From the NCBI RefSeq assembly GCF_026421305.1, contig NZ_JAPJBQ010000001.1, positions 744,001 through 808,000 on the forward strand: a DNA stretch of 64,000 nt, read 5' to 3'. The notes under the pieces were generated by a model. The model worked only from the letters and a program-made list of their open reading frames with translations. It searched no databases and was not told the origin of the DNA. The position numbers and the translations under genes are program-made. This document shows, piece after piece, positions 35,351-43,088 of the stretch. This DNA comes from Dyella silvae (GTDB lineage: Bacteria; Pseudomonadota; Gammaproteobacteria; Xanthomonadales; Rhodanobacteraceae). Each line of letters begins with the position of its first letter. The stretch's first letter is position 1.

Positions 35351-35722
35351 ATGACCAAGTTTCAGCCAGACGGATGGCACACCGTTACACCCCGAATCGT
35401 CGCGCGAGATCCGGAACGCCTCATTGCCTTCATCAAGGCAGTCTTTCAGGCGCAGGGAGGACTCCATCCCGGGCGACCTGCCGAAATAAGAATCGGCGAT
35501 TCCGTCGTGATGATCAGCGATGGTGGCGGCATGCGCGAAACCATGCCGGCGTTTCTGTATGTCTACGTTGAGGATGCAGACGCGACCTATCAACGCGCGA
35601 TGGCCGCAAATGCAATTTCACTCGAAGTGCCGACGGACACGCCATACGGCGATAGGCGGGCCATGGTGAGAGATGCGTGGGGGAATACGTGGCAGATTGC
35701 AACGCACGGGCGCGATGCTTGA
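35351..35722 (+). CDS. VOC (glyoxalase-fold) protein
   Basis: A 123-residue vicinal-oxygen-chelate protein of the PhnB-like type. Pattern: WHTVTPRIVARDPERLIAFIKAVFQAQG at the N-terminus, then AEIRIGDSVVMISDGGG, and YVYVEDADATYQRAMAANAISLEVPTDTPYGDRRAMVRDAWGNTWQIATH, the last being the usual glyoxalase/bleomycin-resistance closing. The start at MTKFQPDGW is chosen because it matches the family opening. Metal ligands cannot all be placed. Substrate unknown. Confidence 0.87.
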   Translation: MTKFQPDGWHTVTPRIVARDPERLIAFIKAVFQAQGGLHPGRPAEIRIGDSVVMISDGGGMRETMPAFLYVYVEDADATYQRAMAANAISLEVPTDTPYGDRRAMVRDAWGNTWQIATHGRDA

Positions 35723-35756
35723 TTGAGGCGGCCGTTCGATATTGACTGGAAATAGC

Positions 35757-35800
35757 GGGGTCAGGCTCACTTTCTAAAAGGCAGAAGTGAACCTGACCCC
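35757..35800. repeat. REP-like palindrome, family A
   Basis: Arms GGGGTCAGGCTCACTT and AAGTGAACCTGACCCC, one mismatch, with a 12-base loop. It lies between the convergent VOC and KTSC genes and could end both transcripts. Confidence 0.82.
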
Positions 35801-35811
35801 GTTCTTTGTCG

Positions 35812-36024
35812 TCAGCCGACCCTGGAATACGGGTAGGCGTTCTTAATGTAGACATTGAAGAACTGCCCTTTGGAAGACGCGGCGAGGAACTCGTCATAAG
35901 TTCCTTGGGAGATGTTGTAGAACTGATACACAGTGCCGTTTGAAAACTCGACTTCCAGAGTTTCGGAGGGCGCGTCATAGCCCACCGATGAAATATTTGA
36001 CGAAGCCACCGGTTCTCGGATCAT
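35812..36024 (-). CDS. KTSC-domain small protein, last gene of SIR2-HerA operon
   Basis: A 70-residue protein that is almost wholly a KTSC domain: SSNISSVGYDAPSETLEVEFSNGTVYQFYNISQGTYDEFLAASSKGQFFNVYIKNAYPYSRV. The family (named from the C-terminal part of certain lysyl-tRNA synthetases) has no settled function. The ATG is preceded by AGGGGAG and lies 13 bases after the HerA stop, so it is almost certainly on the same transcript. That position makes it a candidate accessory or regulator of the defence pair; this is inference from context. Confidence 0.85.
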   Translation of the reverse strand: MIREPVASSNISSVGYDAPSETLEVEFSNGTVYQFYNISQGTYDEFLAASSKGQFFNVYIKNAYPYSRVG

Positions 36025-36037
36025 GCCGCTCCCCTTC

Positions 36038-37864
36038 CTATGCCTCTTCGTCCGCAACGGGCGAACGTTGAATGTTGACCTCGTTGACGACCGCCGTCGT
36101 ACTCTGACTACGCCAGGACGCCACAACGCGGTCATAGCCCTCTGCCACTCGCCGGACGGCCCATGCCTCAGTCACTTGAGGGTCGGAGCTTCGGGGAAGA
36201 TGTTCCGCACCCGGCAGTGTTATCCGACAACGAACGGGGAGTCTCGCCGCTTCGCCAGTGATGATGGCCTCTCCCGTGCGCAGTACTGGCAGGAGATCCA
36301 TGAGCCCAGCCAAGTTATCTGGAAGCGTCCCTTTCACCCGGCTTCGGTCCACTGGATTGGAAAGCCGCAACGCAATGACCGTTCCACATTGTGAGAGCAC
36401 GGTTTCGTCCACTTCGGCTGGGCGCTGGGATACGACCATGGCACCAACGCCGTATTTGCGACCCTCCTTGGCGATACGTTTAACCACCTCAACGGCATCG
36501 GTGCCCGCATCCGGGCCGAGATATCGGTGTGCTTCTTCCATGACGACCAGTAATGGCCGCTGCACGCCCCCCTCGGACTTTTCTCTGCTCCAGAAAAGAG
36601 CCTCATACACGACCCGGAGAATCGAACCGATCAGTTGAGTGAGCACCGAACTTGGTACGCCTGACAAATCCAGAATGGTGATTTGGCGGTCATGCCCGAG
36701 CCAACCCCGCAAGAGTTTGTCCAAATCGGAATGGACGCTTCCATCTAGCGCAGGCTCCCATTCACCCGGATGCAACGCAAAATCGTATCGGCGGTCCAAT
36801 AGCCTCGAACGGAGCAAGTTCAATGGCCGCCGTATTCCCTTGGCAGCGCTATTCATGAATGGGCCAACGGCACCCATCGCATGAGGTGTATATCGAGGAG
36901 CAGCGAGCGTATCGGCGCTCCCAGAGTCTTCACGAGCAGGAACATCTCGCTGAGGCCCAGTAAACGTCATTGTTTCGAAATCAATTAGTTCGTACCAAAG
37001 TTGTTTCAGACTAAACGGGACTGGGCTGTCTACCGTCAATGACTTCGGGTCAAGGCCTGCCAGCGGCTGCGCCGCAAGGCTCTTTGCCTTCAACTCAAAA
37101 ATCTTGTCCGTGAAGGCAATCTCGTGCGCGTCTGACAGTCCCCCTACTGTGAAATCCAGCAACTCCCTAGCCTCCAGGGCCCAGTAGGGCACAAATAGCG
37201 GCTCCTCCCCGGGGGCCGGCGTCGCGCTAAATACCCTTGCCAAATCGCCCAGAGCCTTGGTGTATTCGCCGTGGATATCCAGCATGAGGATTCGCGCTGC
37301 GGGTGAACCGTTGGACTCACCGTTTCGGACGATAGAGCGGAGGAGACTCGCTACCGTCGTTGACTTACCCGCTCCGGTTGAGCCAAGAATGGCTGAGTGC
37401 CGCGTGACCAAAGCGTCTAGCGATAGCCGAACGGTGACGTTCTCGGCGCTCGCCAGACTTCCTATTACCACCTGGTCATCGCCGCCGGCGCCATAAATGC
37501 GGCGCAAGTCCGATTCGGTCACCAAATGGACGGAGTCGTTGATGTTGGGGTGCTGGCTCAACCCACGCTCGAACATTCCCCCGATAGCCTCGCCCGCCAG
37601 TTGAACCTTCATCCAGCGGCCTGAATCAATGCCCTGTGCTGCAGATGTTTCCGGGGCTGCGGTCGCGCCAACCTCAGAAACAATGCCGAATAAATCCTGG
37701 TACCCCTGCGGTATACGAACGAAACTGCCGACTTGGCCAACCCGATAGGTATGTCCCTTGATGACGGCAAGGCCCGAATCCAAGGATTCGGCCAACTTGA
37801 TAGTAAGCGTCGCGCCAGTGACTGCGCTCACCACACCGAGAAAAGTAGGGTCGCTCCCGGTCAT
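36038..37864 (-). CDS. herA: HerA-family ATPase of SIR2-HerA defence pair
   Basis: Hexameric HerA/FtsK-superfamily ATPase of 608 residues. An N-terminal HAS-barrel-like region (residues 5-100) precedes the RecA-type core: Walker A GSTGAGKS at residues 161-168, Walker B LLVVMEEAH at 438-446 with Glu443/Glu444, and a late SNPVDRSRVKG segment that fits the arginine-finger region. The ATG shares a base with the SIR2 stop (TAATG). In known SIR2-HerA systems the HerA ring assembles with SIR2 and stimulates NAD+ loss and nuclease activity on phage infection. The pairing and lengths here match that architecture. The KTSC gene follows closely. Confidence 0.9.
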   Translation of the reverse strand: MTGSDPTFLGVVSAVTGATLTIKLAESLDSGLAVIKGHTYRVGQVGSFVRIPQGYQDLFGIVSEVGATAAPETSAAQGIDSGRWMKVQLAGEAIGGMFERGLSQHPNINDSVHLVTESDLRRIYGAGGDDQVVIGSLASAENVTVRLSLDALVTRHSAILGSTGAGKSTTVASLLRSIVRNGESNGSPAARILMLDIHGEYTKALGDLARVFSATPAPGEEPLFVPYWALEARELLDFTVGGLSDAHEIAFTDKIFELKAKSLAAQPLAGLDPKSLTVDSPVPFSLKQLWYELIDFETMTFTGPQRDVPAREDSGSADTLAAPRYTPHAMGAVGPFMNSAAKGIRRPLNLLRSRLLDRRYDFALHPGEWEPALDGSVHSDLDKLLRGWLGHDRQITILDLSGVPSSVLTQLIGSILRVVYEALFWSREKSEGGVQRPLLVVMEEAHRYLGPDAGTDAVEVVKRIAKEGRKYGVGAMVVSQRPAEVDETVLSQCGTVIALRLSNPVDRSRVKGTLPDNLAGLMDLLPVLRTGEAIITGEAARLPVRCRITLPGAEHLPRSSDPQVTEAWAVRRVAEGYDRVVASWRSQSTTAVVNEVNIQRSPVADEEA

Positions 37865-39123
37865 TAGCCGGCGCCCGCTGTCGGTTCAAGAGCGACGGGA
37901 TGTTGCCCGCCATCGCCCTCCGAACTGTCATTACCAACGCCATTGGTCGATGCCTTTGTGTTTGCTAAGTCAGTCGCCTGAGCTAGCGCGCAGAACCGCG
38001 CAAATTCCACAAAGTCTCCCAGCAGGAACACAGGAGGCAGGTCGTGCTTTCGTCGCCCCCAGAAACTGCGTCGGATGCTCTCCCAGTTCTTTGGTAGTTC
38101 ACCCGGCACCCATTTCCCGTGAACACCACCAATGACCGCACCATCGGAAGCATAGACGCTCAGGTTAGGTCGGTCGCCTGCGAGTTTGACTGCTGGCGCC
38201 TCTTTCTCAAGACTTTGATACTGGAAAGCAAGCACCGCGCTATTGGCATTCATCGCCAGGCTTTCGTCTAGAACGGCACAAATGTGCGCATCCCGAAATG
38301 AAAATCCAACAGCCAACAAGAGCGAGTCTGGCGTCAGCAAAAAGTTCTTGAGCCTCTCAAACAGAGCCGAATAAGGCTGTTTTTGGGTCAGGTCGTACTT
38401 GAGATGGTCCGGGTACACAAGTTCGGCGGCGTCTTTCCCCTTACCGCGAACCACCATGCCATCTTCGACACCCCATCCCAATGAACCATGGAGTTTCCAC
38501 AACCTTGTCCAACGTGGGGGTAAGTCATCACTTGCCACGGACACTGGGTCGAAGAAAGGCGTACTCCCGCCCGAGAATCCATCGAAATACGGAAGCCTCG
38601 CCCGCTCAAACGCCTCTTCGAACAGGAGGTCATAGTTGGTCGTAAACACCTCGACCGCGTGCGTTCGAACGGCGCCACCTATCCATGACACGAGTTCGGA
38701 GTACGCATTTCGCTGTTTTGGCAAGGCGACGCCGACTACTTTGCCGATACGACTACAGATTTCGTTAGCGAGCCCCTTAAATCCGTTGCTATCGAGACCG
38801 TGGACCTGCACTCCACCCAGTGCCTGATGGAGTAGACGCACACGAGACAATATTGACTCAACGTTTGCTCCAGCGCCGAGTTCCTGCTTGATGGCTTCAA
38901 TTGCAGGTTTTAGATTCGCGGGCACGTCGGCAGTGGCCAGTTCCGTCAGGTCGTCTACGCCTGGCATCAATGATTTGCCGTTTTGGTCCAGTTCCCCCTT
39001 CTCGTTCACGCGGATTGCCATCGGCGCACCTGCGCCGACAAGCAAGCCTATGCGCTTCCGTCCCTGCGAAATCACCTGTCGAAGATCCGACATGAAGCGG
39101 TCAGGATTGTGGTACGTCTCCAT
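37864..39123 (-). CDS. SIR2-domain protein, predicted NADase effector
   Basis: SIR2-fold protein of 419 residues and predicted NAD+-hydrolysing effector of the defence pair. Motifs: GLLVGAGAP at about 27-34 (NAD+ pyrophosphate loop), FTTNYDLLFE with Asn163, WKLHGSLGW with His212 as the catalytic His, and AVGFSFRDAH at 271-280. The ATG is nine bases after AAGGAG; a TTG two codons earlier is possible but too near. It overlaps HerA by one base. The C-terminal tail after about residue 385 is Gly/Ser/Thr-rich and likely disordered. No sirtuin zinc site is seen, in line with defence SIR2 proteins rather than deacetylases. Confidence 0.9.
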   Translation of the reverse strand: METYHNPDRFMSDLRQVISQGRKRIGLLVGAGAPMAIRVNEKGELDQNGKSLMPGVDDLTELATADVPANLKPAIEAIKQELGAGANVESILSRVRLLHQALGGVQVHGLDSNGFKGLANEICSRIGKVVGVALPKQRNAYSELVSWIGGAVRTHAVEVFTTNYDLLFEEAFERARLPYFDGFSGGSTPFFDPVSVASDDLPPRWTRLWKLHGSLGWGVEDGMVVRGKGKDAAELVYPDHLKYDLTQKQPYSALFERLKNFLLTPDSLLLAVGFSFRDAHICAVLDESLAMNANSAVLAFQYQSLEKEAPAVKLAGDRPNLSVYASDGAVIGGVHGKWVPGELPKNWESIRRSFWGRRKHDLPPVFLLGDFVEFARFCALAQATDLANTKASTNGVGNDSSEGDGGQHPVALEPTAGAG

Positions 39124-39177
39124 ATGCAACTGCTCCTTGCTTTTTCATCGAACTGACAAGCACTCAATCCAAGGCGA

Positions 39178-39411
39178 CTATCGCTGTACTGGATATACCA
39201 AGAGCTGCCAGTTAATGGGGCCGTTCAACGGATTGTGTTGGCGATGGTTCTGCGGCGGAAGAATGTGTCCGCCCGCAATTGCAATCTCGTCGCCACAGTT
39301 GGTGCAGCGGTAGATGCCGGGATGCGGCGCAGCGGTGCCGGGAGTGTGATTCGCATCAAAGGCTGGATCATTGATTAATTCCAGCCGGGCTCCGTACTTG
39401 TAGAGTGCCAT
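39178..39411 (-). CDS. Small zinc-ribbon-like protein, first gene of the defence operon
   Basis: A 77-residue protein with one CxxC (YRCTNCGDEIAIAGGHILPPQNHRQH) and a nearby His-rich stretch that could complete a zinc site. It matches small proteins annotated as 'protein L' in other proteobacteria, of unknown function. GGGAG precedes the ATG. It is co-directed with SIR2 and ends 54 bases before it, so it may be the promoter-proximal gene of the SIR2-HerA-KTSC unit, or an older resident gene beside which the pair inserted. Confidence 0.78.
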   Translation of the reverse strand: MALYKYGARLELINDPAFDANHTPGTAAPHPGIYRCTNCGDEIAIAGGHILPPQNHRQHNPLNGPINWQLLVYPVQR

Positions 39412-39602
39412 TGGTTGCTCTCCCCTGTATCGAGCAGCACTACGGTCTTTTTCACATCAAATGAAGATTGAACGATGATGCCTCGCCCAGAGGCAAGTCA
39501 GACGAATGGCCTAAAGGGTAGGCAACGTTTGATAGCCATCTACGGCCGAGAAACTAACGAACACTCATTCTCATAGAACTTGATGACCGAGGCTGATGAG
39601 AT

Positions 39603-39657
39603 CAAAACCCGAGTCAGAGTGCACTTTCTACTCCACCCCGCCCCCTAAAACAAAACC
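39603..39657 (+). repeat. Direct repeat, left copy (family C)
   Basis: About 55 bases sharing most positions with 43657-43711, including GTCAGAGTGCACTTTCTA and the AAAACAAAAC end. The two copies bracket about 4 kb of unknown genes. The core resembles the REP family A core. Confidence 0.8.
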
Positions 39658-39660
39658 GCG

Positions 39661-39712
39661 AAAAGGGGACGGAGGTAGTTAATTCCCGATTTTACTACCT
39701 CCGCCCCCTTTT
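39661..39712. repeat. REP-like palindrome, family B
   Basis: Arms AAAAGGGGACGGAGGTAGT and ACTACCTCCGCCCCCTTTT with one mismatch and a 14-base loop. A related palindrome lies at 41239. It sits 38 bases after the stop of the ATP-grasp-like gene (on the minus strand) and could be its terminator. Confidence 0.85.
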
Positions 39713-39750
39713 TCCGCTCTAAGATGCCCCCCCTTTTATTGCGTCACGCA

Positions 39751-41055
39751 CTACTCCGTCGACGTGAGCACGGGCGCAAAACCTCCGCCCGGCGTTCTGA
39801 AATTGGTGGTCTGCCCCTGATACAAGCGTGCTGCGTACAGCAAGGGCTGCCCTTGATAGGCGTAGACCCGGATATCGGATTTCAGAGGTCCGTTGTCACC
39901 GCGGGTATGCCGCTCGCTGGGTGGCACTAGCTCTTGGGCGATGTACGCACTTACGCCGATGTCTTCCCACACGCGCCGGGTCAGTTTGTCGCCGCGGTAG
40001 CTTGCCTTGCTACCGAAGCCTGCGGCGGGCTTGAAAAATAGTCTGCGGCGCTGACGCCAAAGTTCGTCGCGGTTCTCGATCGTCACCAGCGTGGTTGTGG
40101 GTACCGCGGAGGTCAGCGTATCGATGACGTCGAGGGTGGCCCCGGCACGGCTCAGAAATTCCCGATCACCCAGCAGAGCGAGATTTCGTTTGTCGGCATA
40201 CAGCGCATGTGCTCGCGGGTGAGGCGTTACTACGACCTCGCCGGCCAGATAGCTCGCACGGATCGTTTCGTGCGTGGATGCGGCCAAGGGAAAATCGGTC
40301 AGACGGTTGTAGATCATGTCCACCGCCTTGCCGTGGACCCACAGGCGACCATGCCGACGCTCAAGCTCTGCGGGATCGCAGATCGTAGCGTCGATTCCGT
40401 GGCGCATGAAAAGCTCGCGGAACAGCAGGAATTCGGGATAGAGGTACTGGGTCGCAGGGGCCTCATCGACGATAGCGACCGAGACGAGCGGCCGGCTACC
40501 GGCCTGATGCATCCACTCCTGCCGCATTACCTGCAGAACGTGTTCCTCCGCCTCCTCCATATCAGTCGGGGAGGTAACGATATCGGGCATGCATGAGTGC
40601 AATGCCTGGCCGACAAGTGCGTTCAGCAGTGCGCCACCGGGATTGGTGTTGATCTCGATGAGCCGAGGACCGTCCGGCGTGATGTGAAAGTCCAGTCCAA
40701 GCATCCCACCGGGTGTTCCGGGGTCGAACTGCGCAATCTCCGGTGCCCAGGCCAACACCGCTGCCTGGTAGTCAGGCAACACCACCGTCGCGTGCACCGC
40801 AGCGACGACACGATCCAGCTCCGCCAAGTGCTCCCGGGACACATAGACGGGCAACGCAGCAAACAGATTCTGGTGCGAATCCGTAAACGTGCTTGGCAGT
40901 CCATGAGCGCCGACAGCCAACGCCAGCGCCTCATGCATCGCTTCGGGCGCTACGGCAACGCAGTGGCAGTCCCGATTAAGGGCCTCCATGGAGCGCACGT
41001 TCGCGCACATGGCGTCACAGGCAAGCGGTTGTGGAGATGACGGATCGACGATCAT
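39751..41055 (-). CDS. ATP-grasp-like protein of unknown substrate
   Basis: About 434 residues with ATP-grasp-like features. The middle GGMLGLDFHITPDGPRLIEINTNPGGALLNAL has the acidic/Asn metal pattern (EINTN), and the C-terminal LFFKPAAGFGSKASYRGDKLTRRVW, YIAQELVPPSER, LKSDIRVYAY and YQGQTTNFRTPGGGF resemble the nucleotide-binding Lys/Gly loop and closing strand of such ligases. Order of motifs is unusual. A TTG at 41088 would add eleven residues; neither start has a clear ribosome site. No partner gene identifies the substrate. It lies in the repeat-bracketed segment. Confidence 0.68.
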   Translation of the reverse strand: MIVDPSSPQPLACDAMCANVRSMEALNRDCHCVAVAPEAMHEALALAVGAHGLPSTFTDSHQNLFAALPVYVSREHLAELDRVVAAVHATVVLPDYQAAVLAWAPEIAQFDPGTPGGMLGLDFHITPDGPRLIEINTNPGGALLNALVGQALHSCMPDIVTSPTDMEEAEEHVLQVMRQEWMHQAGSRPLVSVAIVDEAPATQYLYPEFLLFRELFMRHGIDATICDPAELERRHGRLWVHGKAVDMIYNRLTDFPLAASTHETIRASYLAGEVVVTPHPRAHALYADKRNLALLGDREFLSRAGATLDVIDTLTSAVPTTTLVTIENRDELWRQRRRLFFKPAAGFGSKASYRGDKLTRRVWEDIGVSAYIAQELVPPSERHTRGDNGPLKSDIRVYAYQGQPLLYAARLYQGQTTNFRTPGGGFAPVLTSTE

Positions 41056-41238
41056 GGTGGCTAGAAGATACGGCTGGTCTCTCTTCAAGTTGCCGGTGCC
41101 ACCTTAACGAAGGACCAGATGCGATGCGTCACGTCAGGTGAATGCTTCGGTCGAATGACGATGCTACACCAAGGTCATGGCGGGCATGGACGCGAATGAC
41201 TTCTTTGCGGAAGGACCAAGCAAGACGCTCACCGAAAC

Positions 41239-41286
41239 AGGGAGCGGAGATGGTTAATTCGCGACTTAACTACCTCCGCCCCTATT
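41239..41286. repeat. REP-like palindrome, family B, reaching a stop codon
   Basis: Imperfect inverted arms around GGTTAATTCGCGACTTAAC, with ACTACCTCCGCCCC on the right, as in the element at 39661. The stop codon of the following minus-strand gene lies in its right arm. Confidence 0.75.
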
Positions 41287-42067
41287 CCGGGACTGTTCCG
41301 CTTTTACGAGCAGCGAGCTCTTCGGCGACTAGCTTGCCAAGCCCTTCCAACAATCCATCGCTATTCATGCTGTGCGCTCGCCAGTCGAAGAACGGAGAGA
41401 CCACAAGCGTTGTGATCTGGTCACGGTATATGGAACACGTCCTGCTTCTACTTCCGTCGACAATCGACTTCATCTCTTCGCGTGAGGTGTTGTAGCCAAA
41501 GGCTTCTGCAAACAAGCGGCGAAGTGTCCTGCCGGTTCCAATGATGACCGAAGGCTTATGGCGCTCCTTCAGTGATCGTAGTTCGGGAAAACGGACTTCC
41601 CTGCATAACTGAATATAGCTCTTACGCGTGGCAATCTCGGGGACGCCACCATAGGTTTGTGCCCAATCAGCTGCGCTGGTCGATCGCACAGAAAGTGGGA
41701 GAAGGTTCAATTTGAAGCTAGAGCCTTGAGGCTGATATAGGTGGTTCAGATGGTAGTTCCGCCAACCATCAACGCTCGCCGACCGCGTTGGGTCGTCTTG
41801 CACACTCTCAATGGCCGTCATGAGCTTGGCCACTTTTTGATGATACGGCCACGACTTCCATTCCTGTCCCGGCTTTTCGTGATCTTGTTTGAATTGAGGG
41901 GTCCAATAAGACATTACCGACTCAGGTTCGAGCTGAGAGACGTCGAACGCCTTGTCGCCATCATCCGGGCCGCCCCCATGTTCAATACCGCATACCCACA
42001 CCTTTGCGTCGGGGTTGCCGCCATCATGCCCGGCATAGGATTTCAAGTAGGCCTGCAAATTGCTCAT
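41282..42067 (-). CDS. Hypothetical protein, possible uracil-DNA-glycosylase fold
   Basis: A 261-residue cytosolic protein I do not recognise by name. The opening AKVWVCGIEHGGGPDDGDK could be the motif-A loop of the UDG superfamily, RHKPSVIIGTGRTLRRLFAEAF the following strand-helix, and VSPFFDWRAHSMNSDGLLEGLGKLVAEEL the terminal loop and helix. The catalytic residues of known UDG families are not all present, so this is a weak fold guess. GAGGGGG precedes the ATG. The gene 43 bases upstream (42111) is co-directed and may share the transcript. Confidence 0.65.
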   Translation of the reverse strand: MSNLQAYLKSYAGHDGGNPDAKVWVCGIEHGGGPDDGDKAFDVSQLEPESVMSYWTPQFKQDHEKPGQEWKSWPYHQKVAKLMTAIESVQDDPTRSASVDGWRNYHLNHLYQPQGSSFKLNLLPLSVRSTSAADWAQTYGGVPEIATRKSYIQLCREVRFPELRSLKERHKPSVIIGTGRTLRRLFAEAFGYNTSREEMKSIVDGSRSRTCSIYRDQITTLVVSPFFDWRAHSMNSDGLLEGLGKLVAEELAARKSGTVPE

Positions 42068-42110
42068 AGACCCCCTCACTTGCCAACACTCCAGACCTTG
42101 AAGTTCGGGC

Positions 42111-42653
42111 TTAACTGCATTTGGTGATCCTTGGCGTACCAGTCTCGAGCGGAAACGGGTTTGGCCACCCGGCCACTGCCAACACTTGCTCTAAGTCAAA
42201 GCCTTCGTGGTCGCGGCATTGCTTGTCATACACGCTAGCGCACCGCGCATTCTGCTCCTCGGTATCCAAGAACGGACGCGTCAGAGCGTCGAGCATATCC
42301 TCGAAATACTTCGAGACGGAAGCTTGCCCTTCAAATCGATAGGCTGGCCATTGGCTTTCGTCCGCTGGTACGCCGACGAGGTCGCACACCCTGTCCCAGC
42401 CAAGCTTCTTTGCAGTGCACACGCTTGAAGTGAGCAACACGGTGTTCTCCGCGCTGTAGCCCTCGAGGCGGTACAGCCGGCTCAATGCGTAGGCCGACCG
42501 CACGCTTAGGGGCGGCGTGTCTGTCGGAACCCCTGCAATCCACCTTCGCATTTCACCGGTGCCAATGGCAGGGTGCACGTGCCACCTTCGCAGGTTCGCC
42601 CACCTGAAGTGGTGAATCTGTTGCTGCACCCACGGCCGGCGATTTGGTTTCAC
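42111..42653 (-). CDS. Hypothetical protein of accessory segment
   Basis: A 180-residue soluble protein of unknown function from a GTG start. It is rich in Trp and Arg at the N-terminus (VQQQIHHFRWANLRRWHVHPAIGTGEMRRWIAG), with TVLLTSSVCTAKKLGWDRVCDLVGVP in the middle and four cysteines spread over the C-terminal half. An internal ATG at MRRWIAGVPTD is possible. It lies directly before the possible UDG-fold gene on the same strand. No domain recognised. Confidence 0.55.
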   Translation of the reverse strand: MKPNRRPWVQQQIHHFRWANLRRWHVHPAIGTGEMRRWIAGVPTDTPPLSVRSAYALSRLYRLEGYSAENTVLLTSSVCTAKKLGWDRVCDLVGVPADESQWPAYRFEGQASVSKYFEDMLDALTRPFLDTEEQNARCASVYDKQCRDHEGFDLEQVLAVAGWPNPFPLETGTPRITKCS

Positions 42654-42794
42654 CTTCTTCCCTTGGAAGTTGCACCACCATTTTTTACGTCTTGTGCGTC
42701 TCGTAGTCAGAGACGGTACTTGCTGTCCGGCGATAGCGCACCCCGCACGCGCGCGTCCTCTTTTGGTCGGAAGTGGACCTCCCGAAATGAAGCT

Positions 42795-43040
42795 CTACTG
42801 ATCAAAAAATGTGACCGGAGCAACATCGTCTGGCGAACCAATGAGTGCTTTTACTTGAGCATCTGCAGTAGGGAAAATGGTCGAGTAGTCGGCGGCAAGA
42901 AAATCGATTACCGCCTCGGCTTCCCAGGGGCCAAGAGACGTCTTGTACCCTGGATATTCATTCTGGATTTCACGCCAAGATGAATACGCATCCTTCGACA
43001 GAAACATGCCTTCTTCCGTGTAGATGACGTACAACTGCAT
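42795..43040 (-). CDS. Small hypothetical protein
   Basis: An 81-residue protein, MQLYVIYTEEGMFLSKDAYSS..., start supported by GGAG eight bases before the ATG. An extended frame reaches 43088, next to the stop of the preceding secreted-protein gene. The sequence contains several aromatic and acidic residues (WREIQNEYPGYKTSLGPWEAEAVIDFLAADY) and no membrane segment. Family not recognised. Probably co-transcribed with the upstream secreted protein; an immunity or partner role is possible but unsupported. Confidence 0.55.
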   Translation of the reverse strand: MQLYVIYTEEGMFLSKDAYSSWREIQNEYPGYKTSLGPWEAEAVIDFLAADYSTIFPTADAQVKALIGSPDDVAPVTFFDQ

Positions 43041-43088
43041 CGCAATTGCTCCGATGACCAAAGGTTTGCTCTGGGTCGCAAGCGTCAT

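Larger units (their letters stand above)
39412..39750. other. Intergenic interval with two repeat classes
   Basis: About 340 bases between the zinc-ribbon gene and the ATP-grasp-like gene. No gene is visible. It holds one copy of a direct repeat (39603-39657) and a REP-like palindrome (39661-39712). The promoter of the defence operon must lie in the part before about 39600, where sequence is comparatively A/T-rich. Confidence 0.6.
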
